A stretch of DNA of 25,564 bases, taken from Nephromyces sp. MM_2019. Lineage: Eukaryota > Apicomplexa > Aconoidasida > Nephromycida. The notes under the pieces were generated by a model. That model worked only from the letters and a program-made list of their open reading frames with translations, made no database searches and had not been told where the DNA came from. The stretch spans positions 75,639 through 101,202 of the forward strand of contig JADHZB010001417.1 of the NCBI GenBank assembly GCA_015657535.1, read 5' to 3'. Each line of letters opens with the position of its first letter. Position 1 is the stretch's first letter. Shown here piece by piece: positions 9,402 through 20,326 of the stretch. A program made the translations under genes and the position numbers.

Positions 9402-9590
9402 ATGGAGGGGCCTAATCACATATGGATGAGATGTGAAGAGGAATGCAAGGCAGGTAAAAGGCTAGAGCCCCATTTGAAAAGGTGGAAAGTCAAAGATTTC
9501 TTCTTTTTTGAGAAATCAATAGGCACACACGCAAAGAATAATGTGAACCCTGGTGCACAGCATGTAAATGTGGCTAAACACCATAAAGGC
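9402..9590 (+). CDS. Candidate first exon, unrecognised
   Basis: An ATG at 9402 opens 63 codons (MEGPNHIWMRCEEECKAGKR and on to HVNVAKHHKG) up to a GTATGG donor, after which the DNA turns TG-rich, as in the confident introns. An internal GTAAAAG donor at 9453 is an alternative. No family is recognised and no phase-matched next exon was found, so it may be chance. Confidence 0.25.
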
Positions 9591-9773
9591 GTATGGCTGC
9601 GTGTGTTCATGTTTGTGTGTGTATCTATGTGTGTACGAGTCCATGTGCGTCCATTTGTGTGTCCGTGTGTGCTGAGAATTTCACCTTACCTCAGCAAAGT
9701 TTCCAAGCTTTCCCTGGCAACCACACAGTCAAAGTCTGTGTGTTTCCATCTGCATTGGGGCCACATATTCCAG
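9591..9773 (+). repeat. TG-rich putative intron
   Basis: TGTGTG and TGCGTGT runs at 9599-9672 on the plus strand, ending near acceptor-like CCTCAG and TTCCAG sites. The polarity supports plus-strand transcription. Confidence 0.4.
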
Positions 9774-9945
9774 GAGTATAATTTCTCTAGGAATAGTAAT
9801 TCTTGGTGATGGCTTTGAGGGAATCATTTCCGCTAAAGTCGCTTTGAATGCCTCATTTTTAGGCGTAAAAACCTTAAAAAACGAAAGATTCCTAATTGCT
9901 ACAATGGTGATGACTGTAGCAGGCCTAACTCGGGACAATTTTTAA
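9774..9945 (+). CDS. Candidate terminal exon; faint RsmE/SPOUT-like C-terminus
   Basis: From TTCCAG, a 56-residue open frame runs to TAA: SIISLGIVILGDGFEGIISA, then SFLGVKTLKNERFLIAT and MVMTVAGLTRDNF. The spacing of a Gly-rich turn followed by LGxKxLKxE loosely recalls the GPEGGFS...LGxRxLRxET knot of 16S rRNA uracil methyltransferases, but the key residues are not conserved. The minus strand of the same interval is also open (9938-9729), so strand assignment is insecure. It could be a decayed copy or chance. Confidence 0.2.
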
Positions 9946-10628
9946 AAAATTATCCCCTCAAAGGGGTAGGAAATAGTTGTGAAAGTATACTTTCCACTGA
10001 TGGTGGTGATTTTTCGTGCTCTTTTTCTCATCAAGGCACCATGGAAACTCATTTATACCTTTTGGAAAGATTCCACCACATTCTATCAAAGTCGAACAAA
10101 ATTTTTTAGGATCTAGTTTATCTCTCAGGTCGTTTATGTAAGAGAATGGTAATTCAAGTGAGTAGACTATTGGTTCTACTCATTCTTATAAGTTAATTTG
10201 CCAGGGGCCTCAGTAAGTTTCGCTGGTCTATTCGATTTCACATAAGTTCAGCTTGTGATGTAAAATTTCGGAAAATATTATATACAAAAGGATTTTTTTG
10301 CTGTTTATACTTTTTGTTTAAGATTTTTGATGAATTTGACTTATTCTACAACAAAATATTCTGCTTTCTCTCCTCAAGTGACTTTTTTACGATAGAGGAA
10401 AGCACAGCCAACGGGGTGATCTTTTTTTGCTGTCTCAACGGCATGTATGCTTGCTAGCTGTAGTTGGAGTGGTTATCACAGTCATAGGGACTAATAGTGG
10501 GTAAAAAGGAAGGAACTGCTAAAAATAGGAGCAAAAATCGTCTATTCAGCTTCATTCAAATGGCTTTTCTTGTTTTTTATCTTTTTTTTTATCCATTTAG
10601 ACATATCCATCCTCCCTCCCATTGCCAG
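9946..10628. other. No firm gene; long pyrimidine tract at the right end
   Basis: AT-rich with T-runs. Bases 10560-10628 (plus) form a very strong polypyrimidine tract, with T-runs and then TCCATCCTCCCTCCCATTGCCAG, typical of a 3' splice site. An open frame at 10497-10766 crosses it and is not supported. Confidence 0.4.
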
Positions 10629-10864
10629 TGTTTGGGGGATCATCAACGAAATCTGAAACACCAACTGGCACCTTTTTTAAAATCGCGGATTGTTGGCGAA
10701 AAATCTATCTTTTATGCGTATTGTCTGTCTGCAGAGAGATGTACAGCCTCTGTGTTATTTTTTTGAGCTTTTTTAGGAAGGTGGCTCCGGTCATAAGGCT
10801 GAAGCATCTTGTTCTACGAGAAAATTCCAGCGTCAAAATGAAGAATGCTTGTGATCTTTACTAA
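10629..10864 (+). CDS. Candidate terminal exon with downstream AATAAA, unrecognised
   Basis: It follows an exceptional polypyrimidine tract ending CCAG. The frame reads FGGSSTKSETPTGTFFKIAD, then WRKIYLLC, and ends VIRLKHLVLRENSSVKMKNA before TAA at 10862-10864. A second acceptor inside (TTTTTTAG at 10771-10778, with GAAG|GTGGCT just after) means the middle hydrophobic part (about 10710-10780) may be an intron starting at GTATTG. An AATAAA 30 bases past the stop supports a 3' end. It needs a preceding exon ending in phase 1, which I could not fix. No family is recognised. Confidence 0.38.
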
Positions 10865-10893
10865 ATTTCAATTCATGAAGGGAATTGTAAAAA

Positions 10894-10899
10894 AATAAA
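10894..10899 (+). terminator. Possible polyadenylation signal
   Basis: AATAAA located 30 bases after the TAA of the preceding candidate terminal exon, in an A-rich context. Spacing is typical; there is no other support. Confidence 0.35.
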
Positions 10900-11115
10900 T
10901 CCAAATGCTATAAAAGGTCTACTGCACACAATAATAGGTTATTCTAAAAGGCTTCTCAAAACTAGAGCTTTTTCAATGGCCTCCATGGCCGAAATTAGCA
11001 TAAATATAAGAACAGCATTTGCCTCATTTAACTTTCAGCCTGCTTTGTTGTGTGAATTAAACGCTACTGAATTCGCCCTATAAACAAACAGGCTTAACAC
11101 ATCTTTTTCATCCAG

Positions 11116-11197
11116 TTATACAATTAGCTGGAGCTTTGTCTTGGAAATAACCCGGGAGAATGTACTAGAGGAGATAACTCGCTCAGCAGCAGAGAAG
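11116..11197 (+). CDS. Candidate internal exon, unrecognised
   Basis: Acceptor TCTTTTTCATCCAG and donor GAGAAG|GTAAAT bracket 27 codons, YTISWSFVLEITRENVLEEI then TRSAAEK. It needs a previous exon ending in phase 2 and ends in phase 0. The exon at 17437 starts in phase 0 on the same strand, so the two could join across about 6.2 kb. That is only a phase argument. Confidence 0.33.
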
Positions 11198-11691
11198 GTA
11201 AATCGGGTACCTACCTTTAGCTGCAGAAAGAAGTTAATGGCTAAAGTGTTACGCAGCTAAGACTTCAGTTGCTGCAACACGTAAATGCCATCTTCTCACG
11301 TTATTCACCGTTATATAGCGCAAAAAACATAATTTTGCCTTAGCGGTATGCACATGCTAAGTTTTTGATTCATGCACGCTGTGTATCACTCAGACGTCGC
11401 AGCATACATGGATATTATTAAGAAGCATGGATGGCATAGAGTATTTATAGCTGCCTCGTCATGCATTACGGCACACACGGAGAGATACCGAAAGTTCATA
11501 AAAGCTCCTTACCAAGGACACTATTTTTGATACCAAGGTGGGCTTAGAGGGGATCTCGGGTTCATGCCCAATACCATAAATCAGCTTATGTGTGTATGTC
11601 ACCATTATACGTTAGCATCCCAGTAACGCTTGCTTTTGCATCGAGAGCTAATACGTCTATTGTGCGTTCTAGCTATCCTATCTTCATAGTG
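11198..11691. other. No feature seen
   Basis: Mixed-composition DNA without long open frames, tandem repeats or TG/CA tracts. A GGGTTCATGCCC segment at 11569 faintly resembles a tRNA B-box, but no cloverleaf forms. Confidence 0.5.
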
Positions 11692-12220
11692 TGAGTGTGT
11701 GCGTGCTCCAAACGTCGTATTGCCTTGTGAAAGTGCGTGAGTTCCAAACGTCACATTACCCTAGTGTATGTTGCAAACGTTGTACTGCCCTAGTGCGAGG
11801 GTACATGTGTTCCAGCTATCGTATCACCCTAGAGTGTGTGTTGCAACCGTATTGCCCTAGAGTCTATTCCAGCCATCGTATCGCCCTAGTGTGTGTTCCG
11901 GCCATCGTATCGCCCTAGTATGTGTTCCAGCCGTCGTATCGCCCTAGTGTGTGTTCCAGCCATTGTATCGCCCTAGTGTGTGTTCCTGCCATCGTATCGC
12001 CCTAGTGTGTGTTCCAGCCATTGTATCGCCCTAGTGTGTGTTCCAGCCATTGTGTCGCCCTAGTGTGTGTTCCAGCCATTGTATCGCCCTAGTGTGTGTT
12101 CCAGCCATTGTATCGCCCTAGTGTGTGTTCCTGCCATCGTATCGCCATAGTGTGTGTTCCAGCCATTGTGTCGCCATAGTGTGTGTTCCAGCCATTGTAT
12201 CGCCCTAGTGTGAACACGTG
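11692..12220. repeat. 29-bp minisatellite, about 17 units
   Basis: Consensus on the plus strand is TGTGTGTTCCAGCCATTGTA plus TCGCCCTAG. The units from about 11850 to 12208 keep a strict 29-base period; the first five (from 11692) are divergent, with lengths drifting between about 28 and 39. Variant positions (CCAG/CCTG, ATT/ATC, GTATCG/GTGTCG, CCCTAG/CCATAG) define subtypes. Period 29 is not divisible by three, so minus-strand open frames through it (12060-12509) rotate frame and are not a gene. TG is on the plus strand. Confidence 0.95.
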
Positions 12221-13021
12221 TACGTGTGTTCCAATTTCGGATAACTGTAGGGCTAAAACCCCCGTAAATGTGTACTCGTAACCATTTATCAAGACCTGGC
12301 GGGGCCCAATGAAAATCACACGTTATAACAGAAGTCTGCAAAGGAGGAATCACTTCAATAGAACAGTGGCTAACTTTGTTCTTCCATACGGAAGCAGGAC
12401 GAGGACTATAATGCGGATGTTTGTGGGCTAGTATTCTATAACTGCACCAGATATAGTTGAATCTCCCCTGCTTATAAAGAAAACGTCTACTTAACTGGAA
12501 AAAGTGCATATTTAGTTCAAACTAACGCCCACTCTTTTATGCTTTCGTAACTTTCTTTCATACTCTTCATAAATTGAAGGAACTTTATCCATAGCGACGC
12601 CCAGCATATACACAGGATAGATCAGCTGTACATGCATGTGAAACAAAGTACCCTAAAAATACTTTCTCCGGCTAAGAACTTACGATGTATGAGGGTGTAA
12701 GTAATCTCCGGGAAAATGGCACACCACAAGCGTAAGAACTTATGCTGAAACAAGCAAGCAAACGGAGCAGCTAAAGGACAACTGAACACGAAAAACATAA
12801 GACTACACGCCTAAATTATCTTTAGGGTGCTGAAGCACGCATTTCGGGGGAGAAAGGGATTCAAGTTAAATTAAAAACCTTTGTAACCTGGATTCAAGGT
12901 ATATACTTTTTTGTTGCCACAATGCCTGGGCATAAGGAGGCAATTAAATACAAATTTGATATATTAAAATTGCCATACTAGCAACGATAACCACACGAGA
13001 CGTAGTACTTAATCCCAAGGC
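12221..13021. other. No firm gene
   Basis: Flank of the minisatellite. A 19-codon frame from ATG at 12922 (MPGHKEAIKYKFDILKLPY) ends in TAG; it is too short to call. Repeats and splice-like clusters are absent. Confidence 0.4.
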
Positions 13022-13183
13022 ATGGTTCAAGTTCAGAAAGAAGCAACCAAAATTTTTCTGTGGGTCGCTGCTACTTCAAAACATGGTATACGATCAGGTT
13101 GAGTGTGCGTGTGCGCAGTAATTGCAGGTTTTATTGTTTCTACTAAAGTATCATCTTTAGGCTTAGGCATAACAAGAGCATAA
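13022..13183 (+). CDS. Candidate small two-exon gene, possibly bL33m-like
   Basis: An ATG at 13022 opens 21 codons (MVQVQKEATKIFLWVAATSK, then H) to donor CATG|GTATAC. A 42-base TG-bearing intron ends TTGCAG at 13127, and phase 1 continues as GFIVSTKVSSLGLGITRA and TAA. The start recalls the N-terminal strand of mitochondrial bL33 (basic MVxV start, AA/TG turn, STK), but the YDP motif of that family is missing, so the match is weak. The final exon may instead splice at GTATCA after STK. Confidence 0.22.
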
Positions 13184-16100
13184 GCACCAAAAAGCTATTA
13201 ATGTTGCATTATCTTTTGTTCTAAGCCGGACTTATAAGCGTATAGACTCGAAAAGATATGTAATGTATGCGAATCACGCACACACAAAGTTCATAGAAGG
13301 GGTACAAAAAATTTCTAATCATGCTTGCTGTTTTTGCTAGTTCTAGTTACTATAAAAGGGCAGAAACTGGCAAGAAACTGCTATACAACACTGCCGCAAT
13401 ATATCAATTAAATAAACGATAGATTGCACGGACATATGTGCTGTTATGCATGGTATTTATGGTCACAGAAAAACCCGCTTCAATAGGGGAAAAACTTGCT
13501 TTTTATGAGGTTAACATGCATTTTTGGATAGTGCCACTGCATTTTTCTGAATATTGATAAATGGATACATTTATGAACCTACTCTTTAAACTAGATATTT
13601 TTCTCTAGGCTGCAAGTTTGCGAAGAAGGAACATCCATTTAAAAGCTTTCTCGTACTGATTAGCATTTACTACTCAGTGCAGCAATTCCGTCATAAGTCC
13701 ACTTTATTCAAGCACGCTATTTCATTCTAGCACACCCGAAAAGCCATGAAACAGTTTGATTTTTTGCCATCTGTAATGGTCAAATTCTTAGTTTGTTCGG
13801 CAGCGTAAAATATGCATACGCCAATTTATTCTAAAAGTATAAGCTCTCTTAATTATTTACCAAAGAAAAGACTGATCACCAAAACACTTTTTGGCGCGCA
13901 ACTTTTATTGCTTACTCTACACATGTAGGGCCTTTAATAAACTTACGGGTGGTAGAAGAATCAGAGTGAAGCTTTGAAATCTTCCTTTCTCACGCGACCT
14001 CATTCTTTAGGATTTTTCTTTTCTTGAATTAACCAAGGAAATATGAACAAATCCATTAAGCTTAGTGCATTCAGCTATATTTCGCAGCCATAAAGTAAAA
14101 ACTAGACTTAATAAGCTCACTGGTTGGTAGCCACAAGCCTTTTTATGGGGTCTATGTACACCCGTGGGTCCATTGAAGAGTTATAGCTACTAAGTTTTAC
14201 AAACTATATCTATCCAGATGCTGCTGTACCCCGTTATACCAGCGTTAGCATTTGAATCATACCTACAGGGTTATCAAGGCAGTCAATTGTCTAAAAAGCC
14301 ATCTAGCTAGCTGCGTAGCTGTATAAAAGCTTTTGTGCCTGTCTTTTTTCTTACCCTGCTTTTTTCTATGATGCAGTAGGAGTAACGCAAGTTTCTTTAC
14401 ATAACTGAGAATATTTTCCGTTTGCGAGTGCCTGTGAAACTTCCAATCTATCCCGCCATCGATTTAGCGCCATATTCATATATTTTTCTAGTGGTATCTT
14501 GAATTTTTTTCTTTTTTTCCACGAGGGTATTACATGTAACGGTTGCTGCTGTTCCTACAACTAGAAGTAGCTATACAATCATATCATTTGAGTATTTCTA
14601 CCCACGCTAAACATGGTTTTAAGTTAGCTTCGCTGCTTCTTAGGTATTTTCATTCCAGTATCTTTGGTAGTTAATCTATTTTGGCATTGACTGCCAAATT
14701 CATGAGACCTGATAAAAGAAGTAGGATTTAGTACCATTGAGTAGACTTGACGTGTCATCTATGAATTTCTCCGTTTCGTTCTAAAGTGTGGGGAATTTTT
14801 TGCATTTTTAAATGTTTAAGACGTATACGAGCAGAAAAAGGAGTCAGACGTACGATAACATATCTGTTCATATCTCCTCAGACATGCCGGATGAATCCAC
14901 TGACAACATGTGCATGTGAAAATGCTAAAAATTATTGACTGGATTATTCAAGAGGCTTTAAAAGGTAAATCTTGGGCTGTACGTACACTGCATGGAACAT
15001 ATTGACTAGTAGTTTCAGATAGTGAACTTGCCTTGATTCCTTCACATTCTATATCAAATATACCGGGTTGTAGTAGAAATAATGGGCTATCATATTCAGA
15101 TACGTATATTGCATGTACGCATGGGGAAACTACAGCTTTAAGCAAACGGAAAATAGGAAGGAAATGTGGAGCAGCAGGCAGAAGTGCACACACACGTGGA
15201 TCACACTTCATTCATAATCAGTTATGATCTCAGCAATATATATGTCCACATGAATTCATAAATAAATCATTACGGCACAATATTAGTATATTGAGTAGCA
15301 GACTTGCATTCGGAATTACATTAAAACCATTTCTTTGCATAGCTTTCTATTACTTTTTTCATTTAACGAGAATGCAGATCCTCAAAAAACATCATAGCTA
15401 CACAAGCTTATTCTCCTTAATATGTATATCTTGTATAAGTATGCCACTTGTAGTAGGAGCTTTCACGTCTGCTATGCCCATCAGCGTGCTTTGTCTACTC
15501 TGTAATTCACAAGCATGTGCACATAAATGAACACACTGCACATAAATAAAATAACTGCACTATTGGGAACTTTTAAGTACATGTTCGTTTGGATTGCAAA
15601 ATTTCGGGGATATGAAAGCCAGACAAGTATATGGCATGCAGACGTGATACCCACGAATCCTTACTTTCTGAGCTATTTCATCAGTGTTGGGAAGCGTATT
15701 ATCTAGCGTTGATTTTTCGCTACGGCACCTGTTTTTAATTGGTATAATATTTTATTCCTGTAAAAAAAGGAGAAAGCTTGGAGCAGGCATACACCCAATT
15801 AATTTCTTACCGCAATCTTTACTTGAATAAAATGCAGCTTTCTGTGACGAAGTAAATAGGAAATCGTTTGATTTTCACAATGGAATTTGCATCGAAAATT
15901 TCCAACCTGACCTCAAAGGGCTTAACAAAAGACTGAGAGTACGTTATGATGGTTTCGCACAAAGTTTCCTTCGCTAAATTAGACTTCTTTTTTTGCAGTT
16001 AATTTTTTCTTGTCATTTTCTTACTTTTTATTTTTCTTTTCATTTCATATCTGCTTTTTGAATGATTGTAATTCTTGTACCCGTTGCTTCCTCGTAAAAC

Positions 16101-17436
16101 TATCCAGTGTTTTGTCCTGTAATTCACGCAGCACTACAATTACAATACGCAATTATTTTGTCTTCTCTAAATGTGACATCACCGTGTGCATCTGCTAGTC
16201 GCCATCACGCACAAATTATCTGACTGGTTAAATAACATGAGTTCGTGTATACCGTCTTTCTCCTATTTTCGCTTGCGATTACATTAATTCTCCAAGTGCG
16301 ATTATGGCTGTCATTGTTGCTTTGTTATGTGCCTGTGAAAACTCAAGATAATATTTGTTTCACACATGCTGGTAATATGTAAAACAAGCTTATCACCTGA
16401 AGCTGCTTGGTGGATCATCAGGATGCCAATAAACATGTAGAAGTCGAGTACGGGGGCGTTGGATCAATAAGGATTATATGGACTGCCTCACCAGGGATTG
16501 TCACAGTTAGTAGTTCAGTGAAGTTACTTCATGGTGTATACGTGTATAGCATGCAGGATAATCCATAGGTTGCATGCACTGAGATGCATCCAGATGAATT
16601 TACCGTTCGACAAAAATTGTAGCATTGTGGTCTTCATTTTGGCGTATGCGATACATGCTTTTGCAGGCTACATTGATGTTCTAGATGTAAGATTTTGTAT
16701 AAGTGTCTTGAGAATGAACTATACTATGCATACACTCACCACTTGAAAAGCTTACATATGATGGGCAAGTTAAGAAAGATCTTGGCATCTTGTAATTTAT
16801 GAAGACCCAGTATCTCACCTTTGACACGGCTACAGCGCGCCAATCGCATGGACACCACTAATTTTCTTTCATGTATAGAAGAAGATACCAAGCTTTTTCT
16901 AGCTGCCGGGCACTTAAGATAGATTTATTTACGGTGTGAACAAATAAAGCGGACAGAACCTAGTTTAAGCGCTATATCACAGTTAATTGCGAACAATAGC
17001 ACCATTTTAATGCTCACCTCTAGCAAGTCGATACTCGATTTTCACGAGCCCTAAGCATACCGCATATCCATTCCGATGATGATTTCATAACACTCGTTGA
17101 AAAGCAGCATATGGAAGCTTTCTAAGAAGGCTTTTTGGAGGAAAAACGTATCCACCAAGTAGTTAGAACATAAGTCGGAAAGGGTATCCGTGCGGCTGAA
17201 ACCCCCGAAATTCTTGTCGATTCCCTCTTACTGCACTCAATAGCACGCTAATACGAATGCTTCCTAGCCCCTCCAAAGTGCAAATGCTCTTTATGCGTCG
17301 TAAGCACGTCCATACATCCCACGCTGATATTGCTATATATATTGCATTCGTTATCAAAAGCTTAAACGTTTTTCAAGAAGTACCAATCTTTACAATATGA
17401 CCGAATGAAACTTATACCTTCACCTTGTTTGTGCAG
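13184..17436. other. 4.2 kb without a supported gene
   Basis: Balanced, AT-leaning DNA with almost no TG/CA tracts, unlike both ends of the window. Several open frames of 60-90 codons (for example 14948-15211 on minus, 15291-15530 and 16010-16198 on plus) lack recognisable domains and credible splice borders. It could be intergenic DNA, a long intron leading to the exon at 17437, or both. Confidence 0.45.
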
Positions 17437-17878
17437 GTAAAAGTATCCGATTTGGATATTCGGGTTCGCCCTGATGTCGTGGACATTGCGACAAAAAAAG
17501 TTTCTAAGTCGTTGAGGAAATTTCTATTTCCAAAATCTTACCAAAAGTTTAAAGCAGGAGGTATCCCGCTGATCAAATACGTCCCAATGTACCCAACTTC
17601 TGGGGATGACTTTTCTACACGCCTGGAACTCGATTACTTCGATGGAAATCAGGTGAGTTCAACCTACGAAAGCGAGCGTGTGCATTGCACAACGAAATTA
17701 TCCTGTACTCGAAGAGCGCTGAACCTACATATTCATATATCAACAGGTGTTTACGGGTAGTTGGCAATTATCTCCATGGTGGTCTTTTTTCTTAATAACG
17801 CAGGCTTTACCCATTCGCATCCCCACTATTCATGGCAATTTAAGCACGAAAAATCTCCTCATACAATTTCTTACCTGA
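17437..17878 (+). CDS. Two exons, possibly L51/S25-type mitoribosomal protein (partial 5')
   Basis: Exon 17437-17652 runs from TTTGTGCAG to CAG|GTGAGTTC, phase 0 at both ends, and encodes 72 residues starting VKVSDLDIRVRPDVVDIATK, then SLRKFLFPKSYQKFKAGGIP and LELDYFDGNQ. A 94-base intron leads to 17747-17878 (CAACAG acceptor), which encodes VFTGSWQLSPWW and more, ending FLT then TGA. An AATAAA follows at once (17881-17886). The pattern RKFLF...P.IKYV...LxxDYFDG resembles the thioredoxin-like L51/S25/CI-B8 domain (mS25, mL43), where RKF(V/L)F and a (Y/F)xDxG strand recur. This is inference from shape, not a certain match. The second exon does not follow that family and is less certain. No start codon exon was found upstream. 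Confidence 0.5.
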
Positions 17879-20326
17879 AAATAATAAAGTAGAAGCATTT
17901 GGTGCGGGTACGCTTTTACACAAGCTACAAAAAGCACAAATGATGCTTCATCTAAAATTGACCTTATTCTTAATGGCATTAAGTCATTAAGCAAGACTAT
18001 TGAAAATTGGTGCTAGATTCTGTGAAGAGGATAGCTACAACTATACCGTGTACTTTCGCGTAGCTTCTAGCTCCGTAGTAGCGCATGCACGACATTAGAG
18101 CTTGCCAATAACCCGATGGTAACGGAATACTAATTGCGTTTTTTTCCTCCTACAAACTCAAGCTCGGTACCATTCCCATCTTCTCACAGACAGTGCTACA
18201 CCCTCATGCTTTCAAGCTCTACCTCATGACAACATGACAAGTTCGTTCTGCTTTCTTTCAGGCGAAGTGCGATCCGCTGTGTTGCCGCTATCACAAACCT
18301 TTAGCACCCATTTACCTGATGCCTGTCAGAGAGGGCGGGAGAGATTGTTGCTAAATGCATCCCCTGCGGCGCCCACGTAATTATACCATAATAGTTGCCA
18401 ATTTATGGAATTTGAAGTTGATACAACTTGCAGTTGTTCAAGCCTGATGGGCTGATTGGGAGAAAAAAGAATAATTTCTCAAAACATTGGCGCTCAAAAG
18501 CAGGTTCCTGCACGCCGAAGCAGTAAAGAGGTATACATTTGAAGCACAGGGTTTACAAATCCTAGAAGCAAAATCAGAGTAGCAAACACACAGGATAAGA
18601 AAAGTTATTTGCCAAGGCTAACGCTGGTTTATGAAGAAAATTTTTAGTGGTACAGTCGCTGCTGACGTTAGACCACCTTACTTCTCTGCAAATTCGACAT
18701 TATAATCTTTTTACTTTTTTGTTGCATGTTACTTTTGAGAAAAATCCTCTATTCGGTGGTCAGGCTGCACTGGTGGAAGGCTTTCGTTCTGCCTCCCTAT
18801 CAAGAGGTTACAATCCTAGTGTATACCTCCTTTATAGTTGCATATGTATGAGGACACTCAAGCAACATTGCGCAGACAAGCGTACAAATTTGTCCGCCAG
18901 CTAATTGCGCAGTGATTACATTAAAAAATAATAGTGAGTTTACGTCAGAGGCACCTTTCCTGTGGAAGGATCCCGCTGGCAGTTGAGTATTCTGAAGCAT
19001 AAGCAAAGTGGGTTGGTACATCTGTGAACCCCAATCGAGTAACAAAGATTGCTAACTTAGCTTTCAGCGTTACAGGATATCACGCAATAATTGCGATATG
19101 ATTTATAGCCTAGTAACAAAGCGGGTGTACACCGGCGGATGAAACAATTTTCCTAGGATTGTTTCATAAATATTTTTTGAGTTATGTTGGGCAGAGTAAC
19201 CACGTGGAAAATTTGGGTCCCACACAACCCACGGAAGTTATTTATACTAAGCACTATACGTGATGTTCTACAACAGGCAAGGAATAGCTAAAACCGTGTC
19301 TTATATAAACTCCTGAATAGTATCAGTCAGTATATAAGACTATCAATGGGCCCACATTTCTAACAGGCAGTAAATCAGTACCCTTGCAGGCAAGTAGACC
19401 ATTAAGCCACAGAAATATACATAGGGTAAAAAACCCATGATAACAACATATCAAATCTGAAGGTAAATTTTGCTTCTAAAAGCATAAATTTACCTAGGTT
19501 ATGCATACGTATATGCATGGAATAAGAGTAAAAATTAGCCACACGCAAAATATTACATAAACCTATGTAGTTCAGCAGCCCGGGACCAAACTGAGTGAAG
19601 AAGCCTGGGGCATTTGTAACACTTGCGTCTAATGACTTAAAAAATCCTTCTTGCAGCTGGTTTGTGCATGAAATCCCCAACTTTTGATTGGTTCAGTTTA
19701 AAAAGCTCAGAATTTTCCAAGCAAAGGTTGGTTCTTCTGTAGCTTCGCACCAAGGTATATCTCTTGTATGACTCTCTGCTTCGCCGTATTGCAGCATCAT
19801 AAGAATAAGCACCCTGGGGTATATAGTGAAGCACATGCTTTCAGCTTCAAGTATGACCGCAATTGCTACGATACGGACTGAAAATTTCCACTACCGACGC
19901 CTGGATCCCGTTTGACTGATTGCTTATATTGCTTAGGAGTTCTTGAGCTGCTGTTGAAGCGGGCCTTCGCAACACTTATAACTTCCACAGAGAGAGTCAT
20001 GCTATAAATCTTACACAGACACACATTTAGGGCTTTGGTCTAGCTTTTTTCTATAGCCAAATTGCAAATACTAGTTTATTATTCTCATCTTCCACGAGGG
20101 CCGCATACAGCACTTTCTTTTTTCCTAAAACTCCCCCCTGTAGGGAGAGAAAGAACGGCTACTTTCCACAAAGTCGTGTTTAGAGCAGTTTTAGATAGAA
20201 ACTTCATTGGATACCCCCCTTTTGCGAATAGTGACCTCTAAATTTTGCGAGAAATCAACAATGTGGCTAACAAATAGTTTAGTTGCTTATTCCTAGTTTT
20301 CCCGACAAGCAGCCAAAAGATTCTAC
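17879..20326. other. No firm gene
   Basis: Mixed DNA. Open frames that look protein-like but lack support are 18647-18904 (plus, containing NPLFGGQAALVEGFRSASLS), the overlapping minus frame 19045-18800, and 19680-19402 (minus, containing LQEGFFKSLDASVTNAPGFF). A plus-strand segment from 18261 opens after CTTTCTTTCAG for about 39 codons. None shows a family or matched exon phases. Confidence 0.4.
19139..19167. repeat. Perfect 10-bp inverted repeat
   Basis: ATGAAACAAT and ATTGTTTCAT are separated by nine bases (TTTCCTAGG). It stands alone in featureless DNA, with no second copy noticed and no flanking open frame. Confidence 0.7.

Noticed and set aside
11530..11600. tRNA-like B-box (GGGTTCATGCCC)
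   Set aside because: No matching A-box spacing and no acceptor or anticodon stems can be drawn.
12060..12509. 149-codon minus frame with repeated GWNTH/WLEHT peptides
   Set aside because: Made by the 29-bp minisatellite, whose period rotates the frame; no flanking exon or domain.
14948..15211. 87-codon minus frame and its overlapping plus frame as genes
   Set aside because: Both strands are open, no domain is recognised, and no consensus splice borders or start context favour either.
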